Assembly (NCBI GenBank): GCA_964483395.1
Contig: CAZABT010000038.1
Location: 1-20,341, forward strand
Length of the DNA: 20,341 bases
Direction of reading: 5' to 3'
DNA from: JAAYYM01 sp964483395
Lineage (GTDB): Bacteria > Bacillota > Clostridia > Lachnospirales > Lachnospiraceae
The translations under genes were made by a program, and so were the position numbers. Positions 6,017-12,944 of the stretch are shown piece by piece (the stretch's first letter is position 1; each line of letters begins with the position of its first letter). The notes below the pieces were generated by a model. That model had not been told where the DNA came from. It searched no databases and saw nothing but the letters and a program-made list of their open reading frames with translations.

Positions 6017-7855
6017 ATGAAAAAAATAATTCTTCCACTCCTTCTTTCCTCTGCTTTGTTAACCGGCTTTTATTTATATCATATCAATACCTCTGACACC
6101 GCTTTGCTTCATTCGCTTTCGGATGACCTGTTTGAAGATGCCCTTCTCAACAATACCCTGAATCTGCACTTTAATCTGGCGAACCCCGAGGCTTACGGTA
6201 TCAGAGATTATCCCGTGACTCTTGGCAGCTATTCTGCAGCAGAATTTGAGGATCAGATTTTATTGGCTGAAAATGCCCTTCATTCCCTCTCTGCCATTTC
6301 CCGCACAAAATTAAGCCAAGAGGATGCTCTTACTTATGATATCCTGAAGGATTATTTTAAACTGCAATTACAGGGAGCTGATTTTCCATTTTATCCCGAA
6401 CCATTATCTTCTATGGGTATTCAGACAGAACTTCCGGTTCTTTTGGCAGAATATACCTTTCGCAGTGAACAGGATATTCTTGATTATCTGTCACTGCTGC
6501 AATGCGTCCCTTTCTATTTTAAAGATCTGGAACTATATGAAACAGAAAAATCCAATGCCGGTCTTTTTATGTCAGATACCTCACTCAAAAACGTACTGGC
6601 CAATTGTCAGGCTATGCTGCAGCATAAAGACAAGCATTTTTTACAAGCTTCTTTTGAAAAAAGTGTCAAATCACTTCCTTTTATTTCCATACAGGAGCAG
6701 GAAAACTATATCCTGTTGCATGCGAAATTATTGGAGAGGTACTTTTTTCCTGCGTATGAAGAACTGTATCATACACTGCTTTCTTTGGAAGGCAGTGGAC
6801 AAAATCCCTACGGCTTGTATTATTATAAAAAGGGAAAGACATACTATGAATATTTGGCTTCCTCCGCAACCGGAACGAAATATTCTCCTGACGACATGAA
6901 ACAGTTACTTCTTTCCCGGCTGAAAAAAGACTATTCTGAATTACAGCTTCTCTTGACACAAAATCCTTCTCTTTCTGCATCTGTTTTAAATATCACTTCA
7001 CCTATGAATACTCCTGAAGACATATTGTCGGATTTGTATCAAAAAACACAGTCTGTATTTCCAATGCCTGTAACCGATTTACATGAAGATAGCTTTATGT
7101 TTGATATCCAATATGTTGATTCCTCCATGGAAGATTTCCTGAGTCCTGCTTTTTATCTCACCCCTCCTATGGATCTGCTTTCAGAAAATACAATTTATAT
7201 CAATGATATTTCCTCCTATTCTGATATCAGTCTGTATACAACTCTGGCACATGAAGGCTATCCCGGACATATGCTGCAAAATACTTATTTTCTGAGTCTG
7301 GAGCCTGCCCCCATTCGCTCTCTCCTATACTTTGGCGCATACAGCGAGGGCTGGGCTGTCTACACAGAACAATATGCCTACACCTTGACCGGATTAGACG
7401 AGGAGCTGATTCGTGTTCTACAGCTCGATCACTCTCTGCAGCTTTGCATCTGCTCTCTATTGGACATTATGATTCATTATGAGGGCTTGACTCTTCAAGC
7501 GCTGGAGCAATATGCTGACAAACTGAATCCGTCCATTGACAAGACTTCTCTTGCAGAAATTTATCAACGCATTCTTGATGAACCGGCTAATTATTTAAAA
7601 TACTATATTGGTTATCTGGAAATCTGCCGGCTACGTACACTTGCAGAAGAAACGCTCGGAAATCAATTTTGTGAAAAGGAATTTCATGAATTTCTTCTGT
7701 CTGTCGGCCCTGCTCCATTTCCCATCATAGAAAAAAGAGAGGCAATCTGGCTTCAGACTGTCCTCTCTTCTAATATCTCACTATGCTCTCAGCCGTTGAT
7801 GAGTTCCTCAAGTAATTGCGGTACCTTTTCCTCCATCGTATCATTGTGGAACTGA
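6017..7855 (+). CDS. Anchored DUF885-family putative metallopeptidase
   Basis: From the ATG at 6017 this is a 612-residue DUF885 protein. The start is chosen because AGGTGG lies 6 bases before it, while the in-frame ATG cluster at 5990 has no ribosome binding site. A basic start and hydrophobic stretch (about residues 2-21, no lipobox cysteine) indicate a membrane-anchored or secreted protein. The family's zinc-type motif HEGYPGH is at about 412-418, followed by SEGWAVYTEQ near 443-452, whose glutamate is a likely further metal ligand. Both fit a metallopeptidase; the substrate is unknown. The C-terminus is odd. After the family-like end (GPAPFPIIEKREA) the frame continues through a minus-strand terminator hairpin and 67 bp into the convergent DHH gene, giving a serine-rich tail of about 25 residues. 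Confidence 0.87.
   Translation: MKKIILPLLLSSALLTGFYLYHINTSDTALLHSLSDDLFEDALLNNTLNLHFNLANPEAYGIRDYPVTLGSYSAAEFEDQILLAENALHSLSAISRTKLSQEDALTYDILKDYFKLQLQGADFPFYPEPLSSMGIQTELPVLLAEYTFRSEQDILDYLSLLQCVPFYFKDLELYETEKSNAGLFMSDTSLKNVLANCQAMLQHKDKHFLQASFEKSVKSLPFISIQEQENYILLHAKLLERYFFPAYEELYHTLLSLEGSGQNPYGLYYYKKGKTYYEYLASSATGTKYSPDDMKQLLLSRLKKDYSELQLLLTQNPSLSASVLNITSPMNTPEDILSDLYQKTQSVFPMPVTDLHEDSFMFDIQYVDSSMEDFLSPAFYLTPPMDLLSENTIYINDISSYSDISLYTTLAHEGYPGHMLQNTYFLSLEPAPIRSLLYFGAYSEGWAVYTEQYAYTLTGLDEELIRVLQLDHSLQLCICSLLDIMIHYEGLTLQALEQYADKLNPSIDKTSLAEIYQRILDEPANYLKYYIGYLEICRLRTLAEETLGNQFCEKEFHEFLLSVGPAPFPIIEKREAIWLQTVLSSNISLCSQPLMSSSSNCGTFSSIVSLWN
7731..7769 (-). terminator. Terminator of the DHH gene, inside the DUF885 coding end
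   Basis: AAGAGAGG (7735-7742) pairs with CCTCTCTT (7762-7769), and the stem continues with TCTG/CAGA around a GCTT loop, with a small bulge and mismatch. On the minus strand the stem runs into a T run (complement of 7731-7736). It lies 20 bp after the DHH stop and within the last codons of the plus-strand DUF885 gene. Confidence 0.75.
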
Positions 7856-8700
7856 CACGTTCCGACTGCTTTATGACCACCACCACCATATTTCAACATC
7901 AGTCTGCCAACATCGATGTCTGAGGTTTTATTGAGAATGCTGTATCCAACCGCTACGGAACAGCCTTCACCGCCTTTGCCGCTGACAATCCATGCAGATA
8001 TATTTTGCTCAGGATACATACTGTAGATCATGAATCTGTTTCCGGAATAAATCGGATCTACACCTCGCAAATCGGATATAATGACCTTTTTTTCGACACT
8101 TGTGTGCGCTTTGACCATTTCCTTGAACTTCTCTGTCTGTTCAAAATATACATCTATTCTCTCTTTTACATCCGGCAGATTCAGAATCTCTTTCGTTGTC
8201 ATTGTCCTGCATGCCTCAATCAATTCTTCCATCAGGCGGTAATTCGGTATGGTGAACTGTCTCCATCTTCCAAGTCCGGTTCGAGGGTCCATCAGAAAGC
8301 CTATCAAGATCCAACCCTCCGGATTCTGGATTTCATCTATTGTAAGGTTTCCGGAATCTACCTTATCAACTGCTGCCATCATATCATCAAACTGCGGAAA
8401 TCTTTCCTTCCCGCCATAATATTCATAAATAATCCGTGCACAGGATGGTGTAATCCTGCTCTCTCCCTTGTACTTTCCTTCCAACTGATTTCTTTCAAAT
8501 TCACTGGAATGATGGTCAAACCATAATCCACATCCTTCTACATAAGGAACATTTGCCAGACAGTCATCTTCTGTGACTTCAACAAGTCCGTCCTGCAAAT
8601 CCTTTGGATGTGCAAATTTCCAGTGATCAATGATTCCCGCCTCTCGCAGCAATGCTCCACATGCCAATCCATCAAAATCAGAGCGTGTTATCAAACGCAT
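7789..8700 (-). CDS. DHH-family phosphoesterase (exopolyphosphatase-like)
   Basis: The 303-residue protein has the metal-binding motifs of DHH phosphoesterases: SDFDGLACG at 7-15 (motif I aspartates D8 and D10) and the name-giving DHH at 62-64 (FDHHSSEF). The C-terminal DHHA1-type substrate-binding part ends in the glycine-rich YGGGGHKAVGT, with GGGGH at 272-276. Relatives act on inorganic polyphosphate, short oligonucleotides or cyclic dinucleotides. The short form and the overall sequence fit the exopolyphosphatase-like group; the substrate is not proven. The ATG follows AAAGGAG by 9-10 bases. It has its own promoter (8747-8775) and terminator (7731-7769), so it is monocistronic. Its 3' end overlaps the DUF885 gene by 67 bp tail to tail. 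Confidence 0.88.
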   Translation of the reverse strand: MRLITRSDFDGLACGALLREAGIIDHWKFAHPKDLQDGLVEVTEDDCLANVPYVEGCGLWFDHHSSEFERNQLEGKYKGESRITPSCARIIYEYYGGKERFPQFDDMMAAVDKVDSGNLTIDEIQNPEGWILIGFLMDPRTGLGRWRQFTIPNYRLMEELIEACRTMTTKEILNLPDVKERIDVYFEQTEKFKEMVKAHTSVEKKVIISDLRGVDPIYSGNRFMIYSMYPEQNISAWIVSGKGGEGCSVAVGYSILNKTSDIDVGRLMLKYGGGGHKAVGTCQFHNDTMEEKVPQLLEELING

Positions 8701-8740
8701 ACCATCTATCTCCTTTATTACAATCTGTTAATATTCTGCT

Positions 8741-8767
8741 AAATCTATTATAGTGTGAAATAGATTT
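8741..8767. repeat. Inverted repeat over the DHH-gene promoter
   Basis: AAATCTATT (8741-8749) and AATAGATTT (8759-8767) are perfect complements separated by 9 bp. The repeat covers the -10 box and most of the spacer, which fits an operator. It has no T run and so is not a good terminator for spmB. Confidence 0.5.
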
Positions 8768-8775
8768 TTAGACAA
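8747..8775 (-). promoter_or_regulatory. Sigma-A promoter of the DHH gene
   Basis: On the minus strand TTGTCT (8770-8775), a 17-bp spacer and a perfect TATAAT (8747-8752) lie 47 bp upstream of the DHH start codon. Confidence 0.75.
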
Positions 8776-8794
8776 TACTAAATTTAGATGGTAT

Positions 8795-9319
8795 TTACAT
8801 CATTCTGGCCAAAACGACACTTGCAAAAACACCGGAAACTGTAGCAATCAATGCGCCCGGAAGTGTCCAACGACTTTTGGTCACTTTGGCAGTCATGAAA
8901 TAAACAGACATCGTATAAAAAATTGTCTCCGTACAGCTCATCATAATTGAAGCTATCCGTCCGATATAAGAATCTGTTCCGTAGTTTTTGAAAATGTCCA
9001 AAACAAGGCCTGTTGCCGCAGAGGAAGAAAACATTTTGATAAAAAATAAAGGTACCAGCTCCGCAGGAAAATGTAAATAATCCGTAACCCTCCCAATTCC
9101 CAAACCCAGCCATGTCAGAAACCCGGAAGAGCTTAATACTCCAACTGCCAGCATAAGTCCGATCAGCGTCGGCATAATCTGAACAACTGTCTTCATTCCT
9201 TCCTTGGCACCTCTGACAAAATCATCATAGATCGACTTTTTCTTTAATAAGCCATACCCCACAATGACAAAAGCAATCATTGGTATCATAATTGCAGAAC
9301 AATACGATATATATTTCAT
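8795..9319 (-). CDS. spmB: Spore maturation protein B
   Basis: A 174-residue hydrophobic protein of the SpmB type, with a nucleoside-transporter 'Gate' domain and about four to five membrane helices. In Bacillus subtilis SpmA and SpmB are needed for full dehydration of the spore core and heat resistance. Visible signatures include GMKTVVQIMPTLIGLMLAVG and FFIKMFSSSAATGLVLDIFK, followed by SCTETIFYTMSVYF, typical of SpmB. The start chosen is the ATG at 9317-9319 (MKYISYC), which overlaps the spmA stop as ATGA. The in-frame ATG at 9337 lies inside spmA and is less likely. The 4-bp overlap implies translational coupling and an equimolar SpmA-SpmB complex. No clear terminator follows before the DHH promoter. 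Confidence 0.93.
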   Translation of the reverse strand: MKYISYCSAIMIPMIAFVIVGYGLLKKKSIYDDFVRGAKEGMKTVVQIMPTLIGLMLAVGVLSSSGFLTWLGLGIGRVTDYLHFPAELVPLFFIKMFSSSAATGLVLDIFKNYGTDSYIGRIASIMMSCTETIFYTMSVYFMTAKVTKSRWTLPGALIATVSGVFASVVLARMM

Positions 9320-9891
9320 TTTTTCACCGCCATACATTTAATAAAAATAATTCCAACCAAGGTTGAGAAAATTGTAGCAATCAAGGCAGGCATAATAATA
9401 TCGGTCGGATTTACCGAGCCATATTGACTTCTATATGCAATAATATTTACCGGTATCAGCTGCAACGAAGATATGTTCAGAACCAAAAAGCTGCACATTT
9501 CATTACTTGCAACATGACTGTTGTGATTCAGTTCCCCCAAACTTTTCATAGCACGCAGCCCTGCCGGTGTTGCTGCCCATCCCAGTCCCAAAATATTGGC
9601 TATGATATTTGTTGTAATATGCTCTTTGGCCTCATGTTTTTCAGGAAGCTGTGGAAACATAAATCGTATAAATGGGTCCAGCTTCCTTGCTGCTCCCTCT
9701 ATCATTCCGGCCTCCTTTGCAACCTCCATCAATCCCGTCCATATGGACATGACTCCTACCATCGTGATACAGAGAGCCACAGCCTCCTTGCCGGAATTCA
9801 ACATTTGATCTGCCATACCAGCAAGTGTTCCATTAAATGCACCAAAAATAATTCCTATCACAATCATAATTCCCCATATATAATTCAACAT
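9316..9891 (-). CDS. spmA: Spore maturation protein A
   Basis: A 191-residue membrane protein of the SpmA type, carrying the same Gate domain as SpmB. Visible segments include MSIWTGLMEVAKEAGMIEG, a loop with LDPFIRFMFPQLP, and NILGLGWAATPAGLRAMKSL followed by NEMCSFLVLNISSLQL, which are hallmark stretches of SpmA. It acts with SpmB in the forespore or mother-cell membrane during late sporulation in species studied. The ATG at 9889-9891 has only a weak ribosome binding site (AAAAGTG), so translation may be modest. Upstream lies a sequence resembling a mother-cell sigma-E promoter (9925-9953). The gene diverges from abrB across a 200-bp control region. Confidence 0.93.
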   Translation of the reverse strand: MLNYIWGIMIVIGIIFGAFNGTLAGMADQMLNSGKEAVALCITMVGVMSIWTGLMEVAKEAGMIEGAARKLDPFIRFMFPQLPEKHEAKEHITTNIIANILGLGWAATPAGLRAMKSLGELNHNSHVASNEMCSFLVLNISSLQLIPVNIIAYRSQYGSVNPTDIIMPALIATIFSTLVGIIFIKCMAVKK

Positions 9892-9924
9892 ATAATTTCA
9901 CTTTTCAGCATAATGTTTTCCATA

Positions 9925-9953
9925 ATTATATGTTTTATCAATCCATAAAAGAC
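9925..9953 (-). promoter_or_regulatory. Candidate sporulation (sigma-E-like) promoter of spmA-spmB
   Basis: On the minus strand CATATAAT (9925-9932) closely resembles the sigma-E -10 CATACAnT. GTCTTTTA (9946-9953) is a partial match to the -35, with a 13-bp spacer. Bacillus spmA-spmB is sigma-E dependent, which supports the reading. The same -10 contains TATAAT, so a weak sigma-A promoter is possible. Confidence 0.4.
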
Positions 9954-9960
9954 CTTTTTG

Positions 9961-10027
9961 GTAAATAATTAACAAAAAACCGCTCTAAAATGCCCTGATT
10001 TTTATTGTATTTTTGTTAGTTATTTAC
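9961..10027. repeat. 18-bp inverted repeat between spmA and abrB
   Basis: GTAAATAATTAACAAAAA (9961-9978) and TTTTTGTTAGTTATTTAC (10010-10027) are complementary at 17 of 18 positions, with 31 bp between. The right arm ends 1 bp before the abrB -35 box, and the left arm begins 8 bp from the candidate spmA -35. A looser third copy, AATTATTAAC, lies in the abrB spacer. AbrB proteins favour AT-rich sites, so autoregulation is a reasonable inference. Confidence 0.6.
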
Positions 10028-10028
10028 A

Positions 10029-10057
10029 TTGAACTTCCAATTATTAACTGATACAAT
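10029..10057 (+). promoter_or_regulatory. Sigma-A promoter of abrB
   Basis: TTGAAC (10029-10034), a 17-bp spacer and TACAAT (10052-10057) lie 34 bp upstream of the abrB start codon. An arm of the long inverted repeat abuts the -35. Confidence 0.78.
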
Positions 10058-10091
10058 AGACTTGTACTAAATAGAAATGGAGGAAATACGG

Positions 10092-10355
10092 ATGACAGAC
10101 ACAGGTGTTGTAAGAAAGCTCGATGACCTCGGTAGAATCACATTACCGATGGAGCTCCGTAAGAACCTCGATATTACCGACAGAGATGCTCTACATATCT
10201 ACGTAGAGGACAGAAGAATCATTCTGGAGAAGTATGCTCCTTGTGATATCTTCACAGGTAGTAAAGAGGACTTGATCGAATTCCACGGAAAGAAAGTTTC
10301 CAAAGAATCCATCAAGGCACTGGCTAAAGCAGCTGGTATGAAAATCGCAAAATAA
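10092..10355 (+). CDS. abrB: AbrB-family transition-state regulator
   Basis: This 87-residue DNA-binding protein is close to Bacillus AbrB. The N-terminal swapped-hairpin domain (residues about 2-47) shows TGVVRKLDDLGRITLPMELR and DALHIYVEDRRIILEKY, matching AbrB segment by segment. The shorter C-terminal part (about 48-87) begins with the CDIFTG turn and ends in a basic helix, likely for multimerisation. AbrB dimers or tetramers bind AT-rich DNA and repress post-exponential genes. The start chosen is the ATG at 10092, with GGAGG (10079-10083) 8 bases upstream; the in-frame ATG at 10077 overlaps that site. It is monocistronic, with its own promoter and terminator, and divergent from spmA. The inverted repeat at 9961-10027 may be its operator. 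Confidence 0.92.
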   Translation: MTDTGVVRKLDDLGRITLPMELRKNLDITDRDALHIYVEDRRIILEKYAPCDIFTGSKEDLIEFHGKKVSKESIKALAKAAGMKIAK

Positions 10356-10386
10356 ACTATTTTGCACAGGTTACTGAGATGAGAGA

Positions 10387-10425
10387 ACCCCACATGTTTA
10401 ACATGTGGGGTCTTCTCTTTTCTTT
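10387..10425 (+). terminator. Terminator of abrB
   Basis: ACCCCACATG (10387-10396) pairs with CATGTGGGGT (10402-10411), a perfect 10-bp stem with a 5-nt loop. A T-rich tract (TCTTCTCTTTTCTTT) follows on the plus strand. It lies 31 bp after the abrB stop and 30 bp before the convergent rsmI stop. On the minus strand the T tract is poor, so it may also slow rsmI transcripts but is primarily for abrB. Confidence 0.88.
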
Positions 10426-10454
10426 ATTCTGATATCATTCCTATTCTGATATCA
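10425..10454. repeat. Tandem 13-bp repeat at the rsmI stop codon
   Basis: TATTCTGATATCA occurs at 10425-10437 and again at 10442-10454, a 17-bp period. The second copy encodes the last residues of RsmI (I-S-E-stop on the minus strand). The first repeats the same codons just past the stop, so it looks like a small tail duplication. Confidence 0.6.
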
Positions 10455-11283
10455 AATGCTGGTAGATTTCTCTCTTAGTCAGTCCGCGATCCTTAGCCAC
10501 TGCCTTCATAGCTTCTTTTTTTTCTATTCCCTGCTTCATATAATATTCCATATGCTCCTCAACAGACAGCTTCGTCCATTCTTCAATCTGTTCCTGCTGT
10601 GTTTCCTCACGACTTTTTCCTTCTATCACTAAAACAAATTCCCCCTTTGGTTCCGTTTCGGTATAGTGGGCAATTGCTCCGGTAAACGTTGTCTGATAGA
10701 TGGTCTCATACTTCTTGGTCAGTTCCCTGCATACCGTAACAGCTCTGTCTCCAAGAGTATCTTGCAGCTCGTTCAGAGTTTTGATCAAATGATGTGGTGC
10801 TTCATATAGAATCATTGTTCGACTTTCTCGCGCAAGCTCTGCCAAAACCTCTTTCTTTTCCTTCTTGTCTGTTGGTAAAAAGCCTTCAAAACAGAATCTT
10901 CTTGTTCCCAATCCTGACAATGTCAAGGCCGTAATACAAGCACAGGCTCCGGGTAAAGAAGTTACCTTGATGCCGGCTTCATGACACATTCTGACGAGTA
11001 CCTCGCCGGGATCTGAAATTGCAGGAGTTCCTGCATCAGTAATCAATGCAATATTTTTGCCTTGTTCCATCTGGCGAATCAAATCATTTGCTTTATCATA
11101 CTTATTGAATTCATGATAACTGGTCATTGGTGTCTTAATTTCATATCTGTTCAACAGCTTAATACTGTTTCTCGTATCCTCAGCCGCAATCAGATCCACT
11201 TCCTGCAGCGTATTTAACACATGTGTCGTAATATCCTCCAAATTTCCGATCGGTGTTGCACATAGATATAGCATTCCCTGCAT
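10441..11283 (-). CDS. rsmI: 16S rRNA (cytidine1402-2'-O)-methyltransferase
   Basis: The 280-residue protein is RsmI (YraL/YabC type), which adds the 2'-O-methyl group to C1402 in the decoding centre of 16S rRNA, using S-adenosylmethionine. Signature segments of the tetrapyrrole-methylase fold are TPIGNLEDIT (10-19), AEDTR (34-38), DAGTPAISDPG (83-93) and LPGACA (110-115), then FEGFLP and YEAPHHL. The C-terminal region is charged and helical (MKAVAKDRGLTKREIYQHL), the usual RsmI tail. The ATG at 11281-11283 has AGGAGG 7 bases upstream. It is the last gene of the long minus-strand operon, 18 bp after the yabB-type methyltransferase, as in Bacillus. Length is normal for the family. Confidence 0.95.
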   Translation of the reverse strand: MQGMLYLCATPIGNLEDITTHVLNTLQEVDLIAAEDTRNSIKLLNRYEIKTPMTSYHEFNKYDKANDLIRQMEQGKNIALITDAGTPAISDPGEVLVRMCHEAGIKVTSLPGACACITALTLSGLGTRRFCFEGFLPTDKKEKKEVLAELARESRTMILYEAPHHLIKTLNELQDTLGDRAVTVCRELTKKYETIYQTTFTGAIAHYTETEPKGEFVLVIEGKSREETQQEQIEEWTKLSVEEHMEYYMKQGIEKKEAMKAVAKDRGLTKREIYQHLISE

Positions 11284-11301
11284 GGTTCATCCTCCTATGT
11301 C

Positions 11302-12036
11302 CTAATACCCATAAATATCATAGATTTCATCTGTATATCTGCCCTTTTCCTGATATACAATCAATGGCTTCTCAACCGTAATCCTTGACTTTCCCCCACG
11401 ACAGGCTTCGAGTAAAACCATATTCGGCTCTTGATCAACATAAGGATATACCAGCTGCATACGTTTTGGTTCCAGTTTATATTCCGTCATCACAGTCAAT
11501 ATTTCGACCAGTCTGAAGGGGCGGTGTACCATATAAAACCGTCCTCCCGGTCTGAGCAGATGACTACTCTCCCGCACAATATCTCTAAGTGTACAGCATA
11601 TTTCATGCCGTGCTATTGCTTTTGGTTCATTCTGACTCTTGAGACCATGATTTCCAATCATATAGGGCGGATTTGTCGTAACAACATCAAAAGAAGCAGC
11701 GTCAAATATATTCCCTGCCTCCTTGATGTCTCCTGTTATAATGTCAATTCGCTCCGTCAATCCGTTCATGGCAACACTTCTCCTTGCCATATCCGCACTT
11801 TCTTCCTGAATCTCCAAGCCGGTAAAATGCCTGCCTTCTGTTTTTGCTTCAAGCAAAATAGGAATGATTCCCGTACCGGTCCCAATATCCAATACCGACT
11901 CGCCCTCTTTTACCCTTGCAAAACCGGATAAAAGTACAGCATCCATTCCAAAGCAAAACCTTTCAGGAGCCTGTATAATTTTATAGCCGTTCCGATGAAG
12001 CTCATCAATTCGTTCGTTTTCCTTCAAATCACACAT
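11302..12036 (-). CDS. YabB/TrmN6-type SAM-dependent methyltransferase (tRNA adenine-N6)
   Basis: This 244-residue class I methyltransferase has SAM motif I as VLDIGTGTGIIP (48-59), an acidic residue after motif II (GLEIQEES) and the N6-adenine catalytic motif NPPY at 122-125. It fits the YfiC/YabB group, which methylates A37 of a tRNA (tRNA1-Val in E. coli); the exact tRNA target here is inferred. The N-terminal ERIDELHRNGYKIIQ followed by FCFGMDAVLL is typical of the group. The start overlaps the upstream ricT end by 8 bp, indicating translational coupling, and rsmI follows after 18 bp. The same gene order (yaaT, yabB, yabC) occurs in Bacillus subtilis, which lends weight to the assignment. 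Confidence 0.88.
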   Translation of the reverse strand: MCDLKENERIDELHRNGYKIIQAPERFCFGMDAVLLSGFARVKEGESVLDIGTGTGIIPILLEAKTEGRHFTGLEIQEESADMARRSVAMNGLTERIDIITGDIKEAGNIFDAASFDVVTTNPPYMIGNHGLKSQNEPKAIARHEICCTLRDIVRESSHLLRPGGRFYMVHRPFRLVEILTVMTEYKLEPKRMQLVYPYVDQEPNMVLLEACRGGKSRITVEKPLIVYQEKGRYTDEIYDIYGY

Positions 12037-12943
12037 CTTCGAGCTTTGACATTCCTTCCTTTTTCTCTATCTTTTCCAGTTTCTCAAGCTCTGCCAATTC
12101 CTTGTCTGCAACTTTATTGTCTTTTCTGTGACGAGGTTTGAACTTCAATTGTTCTACCTTATATTCATGAATTTCTTTTTCATCATTTTCCTCAACTACG
12201 ACTTTTACCAGCTGACGCAATACATTTACGCTGGATACCTGACCCTTGAGTCCATCATCCGTAGTCACAAAATCTCCTATATTCGGCAGCTTTCTGTTCA
12301 ACTCCTCATACGTGTCTTCTTCATTCTTAAGACAGCACATCAGTCTTCCGCAAATGCCTGAAATTTTGGTCGGATTCAATGACAGATTTTGCTCCTTAGC
12401 CATCTTGATGGATACCGGTACAAAATCAGCCAGATGCGTGTGACAGCATAACGGTCTTCCACAGATTCCGATTCCGCCAAGTATTTTTGTCTCATCACGC
12501 ACACCTATCTGACGCAGCTCGATTCTTGTCTTGAAAACAGAGGCCAAATCCTTGACCAATTCTCTAAAATCTATTCTGCCATCTGCTGTAAAATAGAATA
12601 ATACCTTATTATTATCAAAAGTATATTCTGCATCGATCAGTTTCATCTCTAACGAATGCTTCTGTATTTTTTCCAAACAGATTTTAAATGCCTCTTTTTC
12701 CTTTTCCCGATTTTTCTTTTCTGTTGCATCATCTGCTTCTGTAGCAATCCGGATCACAGACTTCAAAGGCTGTATGACTTTTTCATTTTCTACATCCTTG
12801 GGCGGCATGACAACCGTTCCGTACTCAATGCCTCTCGCCGTTTCAACAATTACATGATTACCTCTTTTAATATCAAAGTTCTTCGGGTCAAAATAATAAA
12901 TCTTTCCCGCTGTTCTAAATCTAATTCCAATTACTTTTGTCAT
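12029..12943 (-). CDS. ricT: PSP1-domain protein RicT (YaaT)
   Basis: The 304-residue protein carries the PSP1 domain. Its key feature is two cysteine clusters, ICGRPLCC (C161, C166, C167) and ICGRLMCC (C198, C203, C204). In Bacillus RicT these belong to the RicA-RicF-RicT complex with iron-sulfur clusters, which assists RNase Y in mRNA maturation and affects sporulation, competence and biofilm formation. The N-terminal part (KVIGIRFRTAGKIYYFDP) is the usual start. After the PSP1 core comes a KOW-like segment (IGDFVTTDDGLKGQVSSVN) and a charged coiled tail (about 270-304). No ricA or ricF is in this window. The ATG lies 1 bp after the holB stop, with AAGGAG inside the end of holB, so the two are coupled. 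Confidence 0.93.
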   Translation of the reverse strand: MTKVIGIRFRTAGKIYYFDPKNFDIKRGNHVIVETARGIEYGTVVMPPKDVENEKVIQPLKSVIRIATEADDATEKKNREKEKEAFKICLEKIQKHSLEMKLIDAEYTFDNNKVLFYFTADGRIDFRELVKDLASVFKTRIELRQIGVRDETKILGGIGICGRPLCCHTHLADFVPVSIKMAKEQNLSLNPTKISGICGRLMCCLKNEEDTYEELNRKLPNIGDFVTTDDGLKGQVSSVNVLRQLVKVVVEENDEKEIHEYKVEQLKFKPRHRKDNKVADKELAELEKLEKIEKKEGMSKLEDV

Positions 12944-12944
12944 C

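Noticed and set aside
7870..7892. CCA trinucleotide repeat in the DHH gene
   Set aside because: It encodes the conserved glycine-rich GGGGH motif of the DHHA1 part; it is not a microsatellite of interest.
8784..9113. Cysteine- and phenylalanine-rich minus-strand frame within spmB
   Set aside because: It is a same-strand out-of-frame shadow of spmB, which has family signatures and a coupled start.
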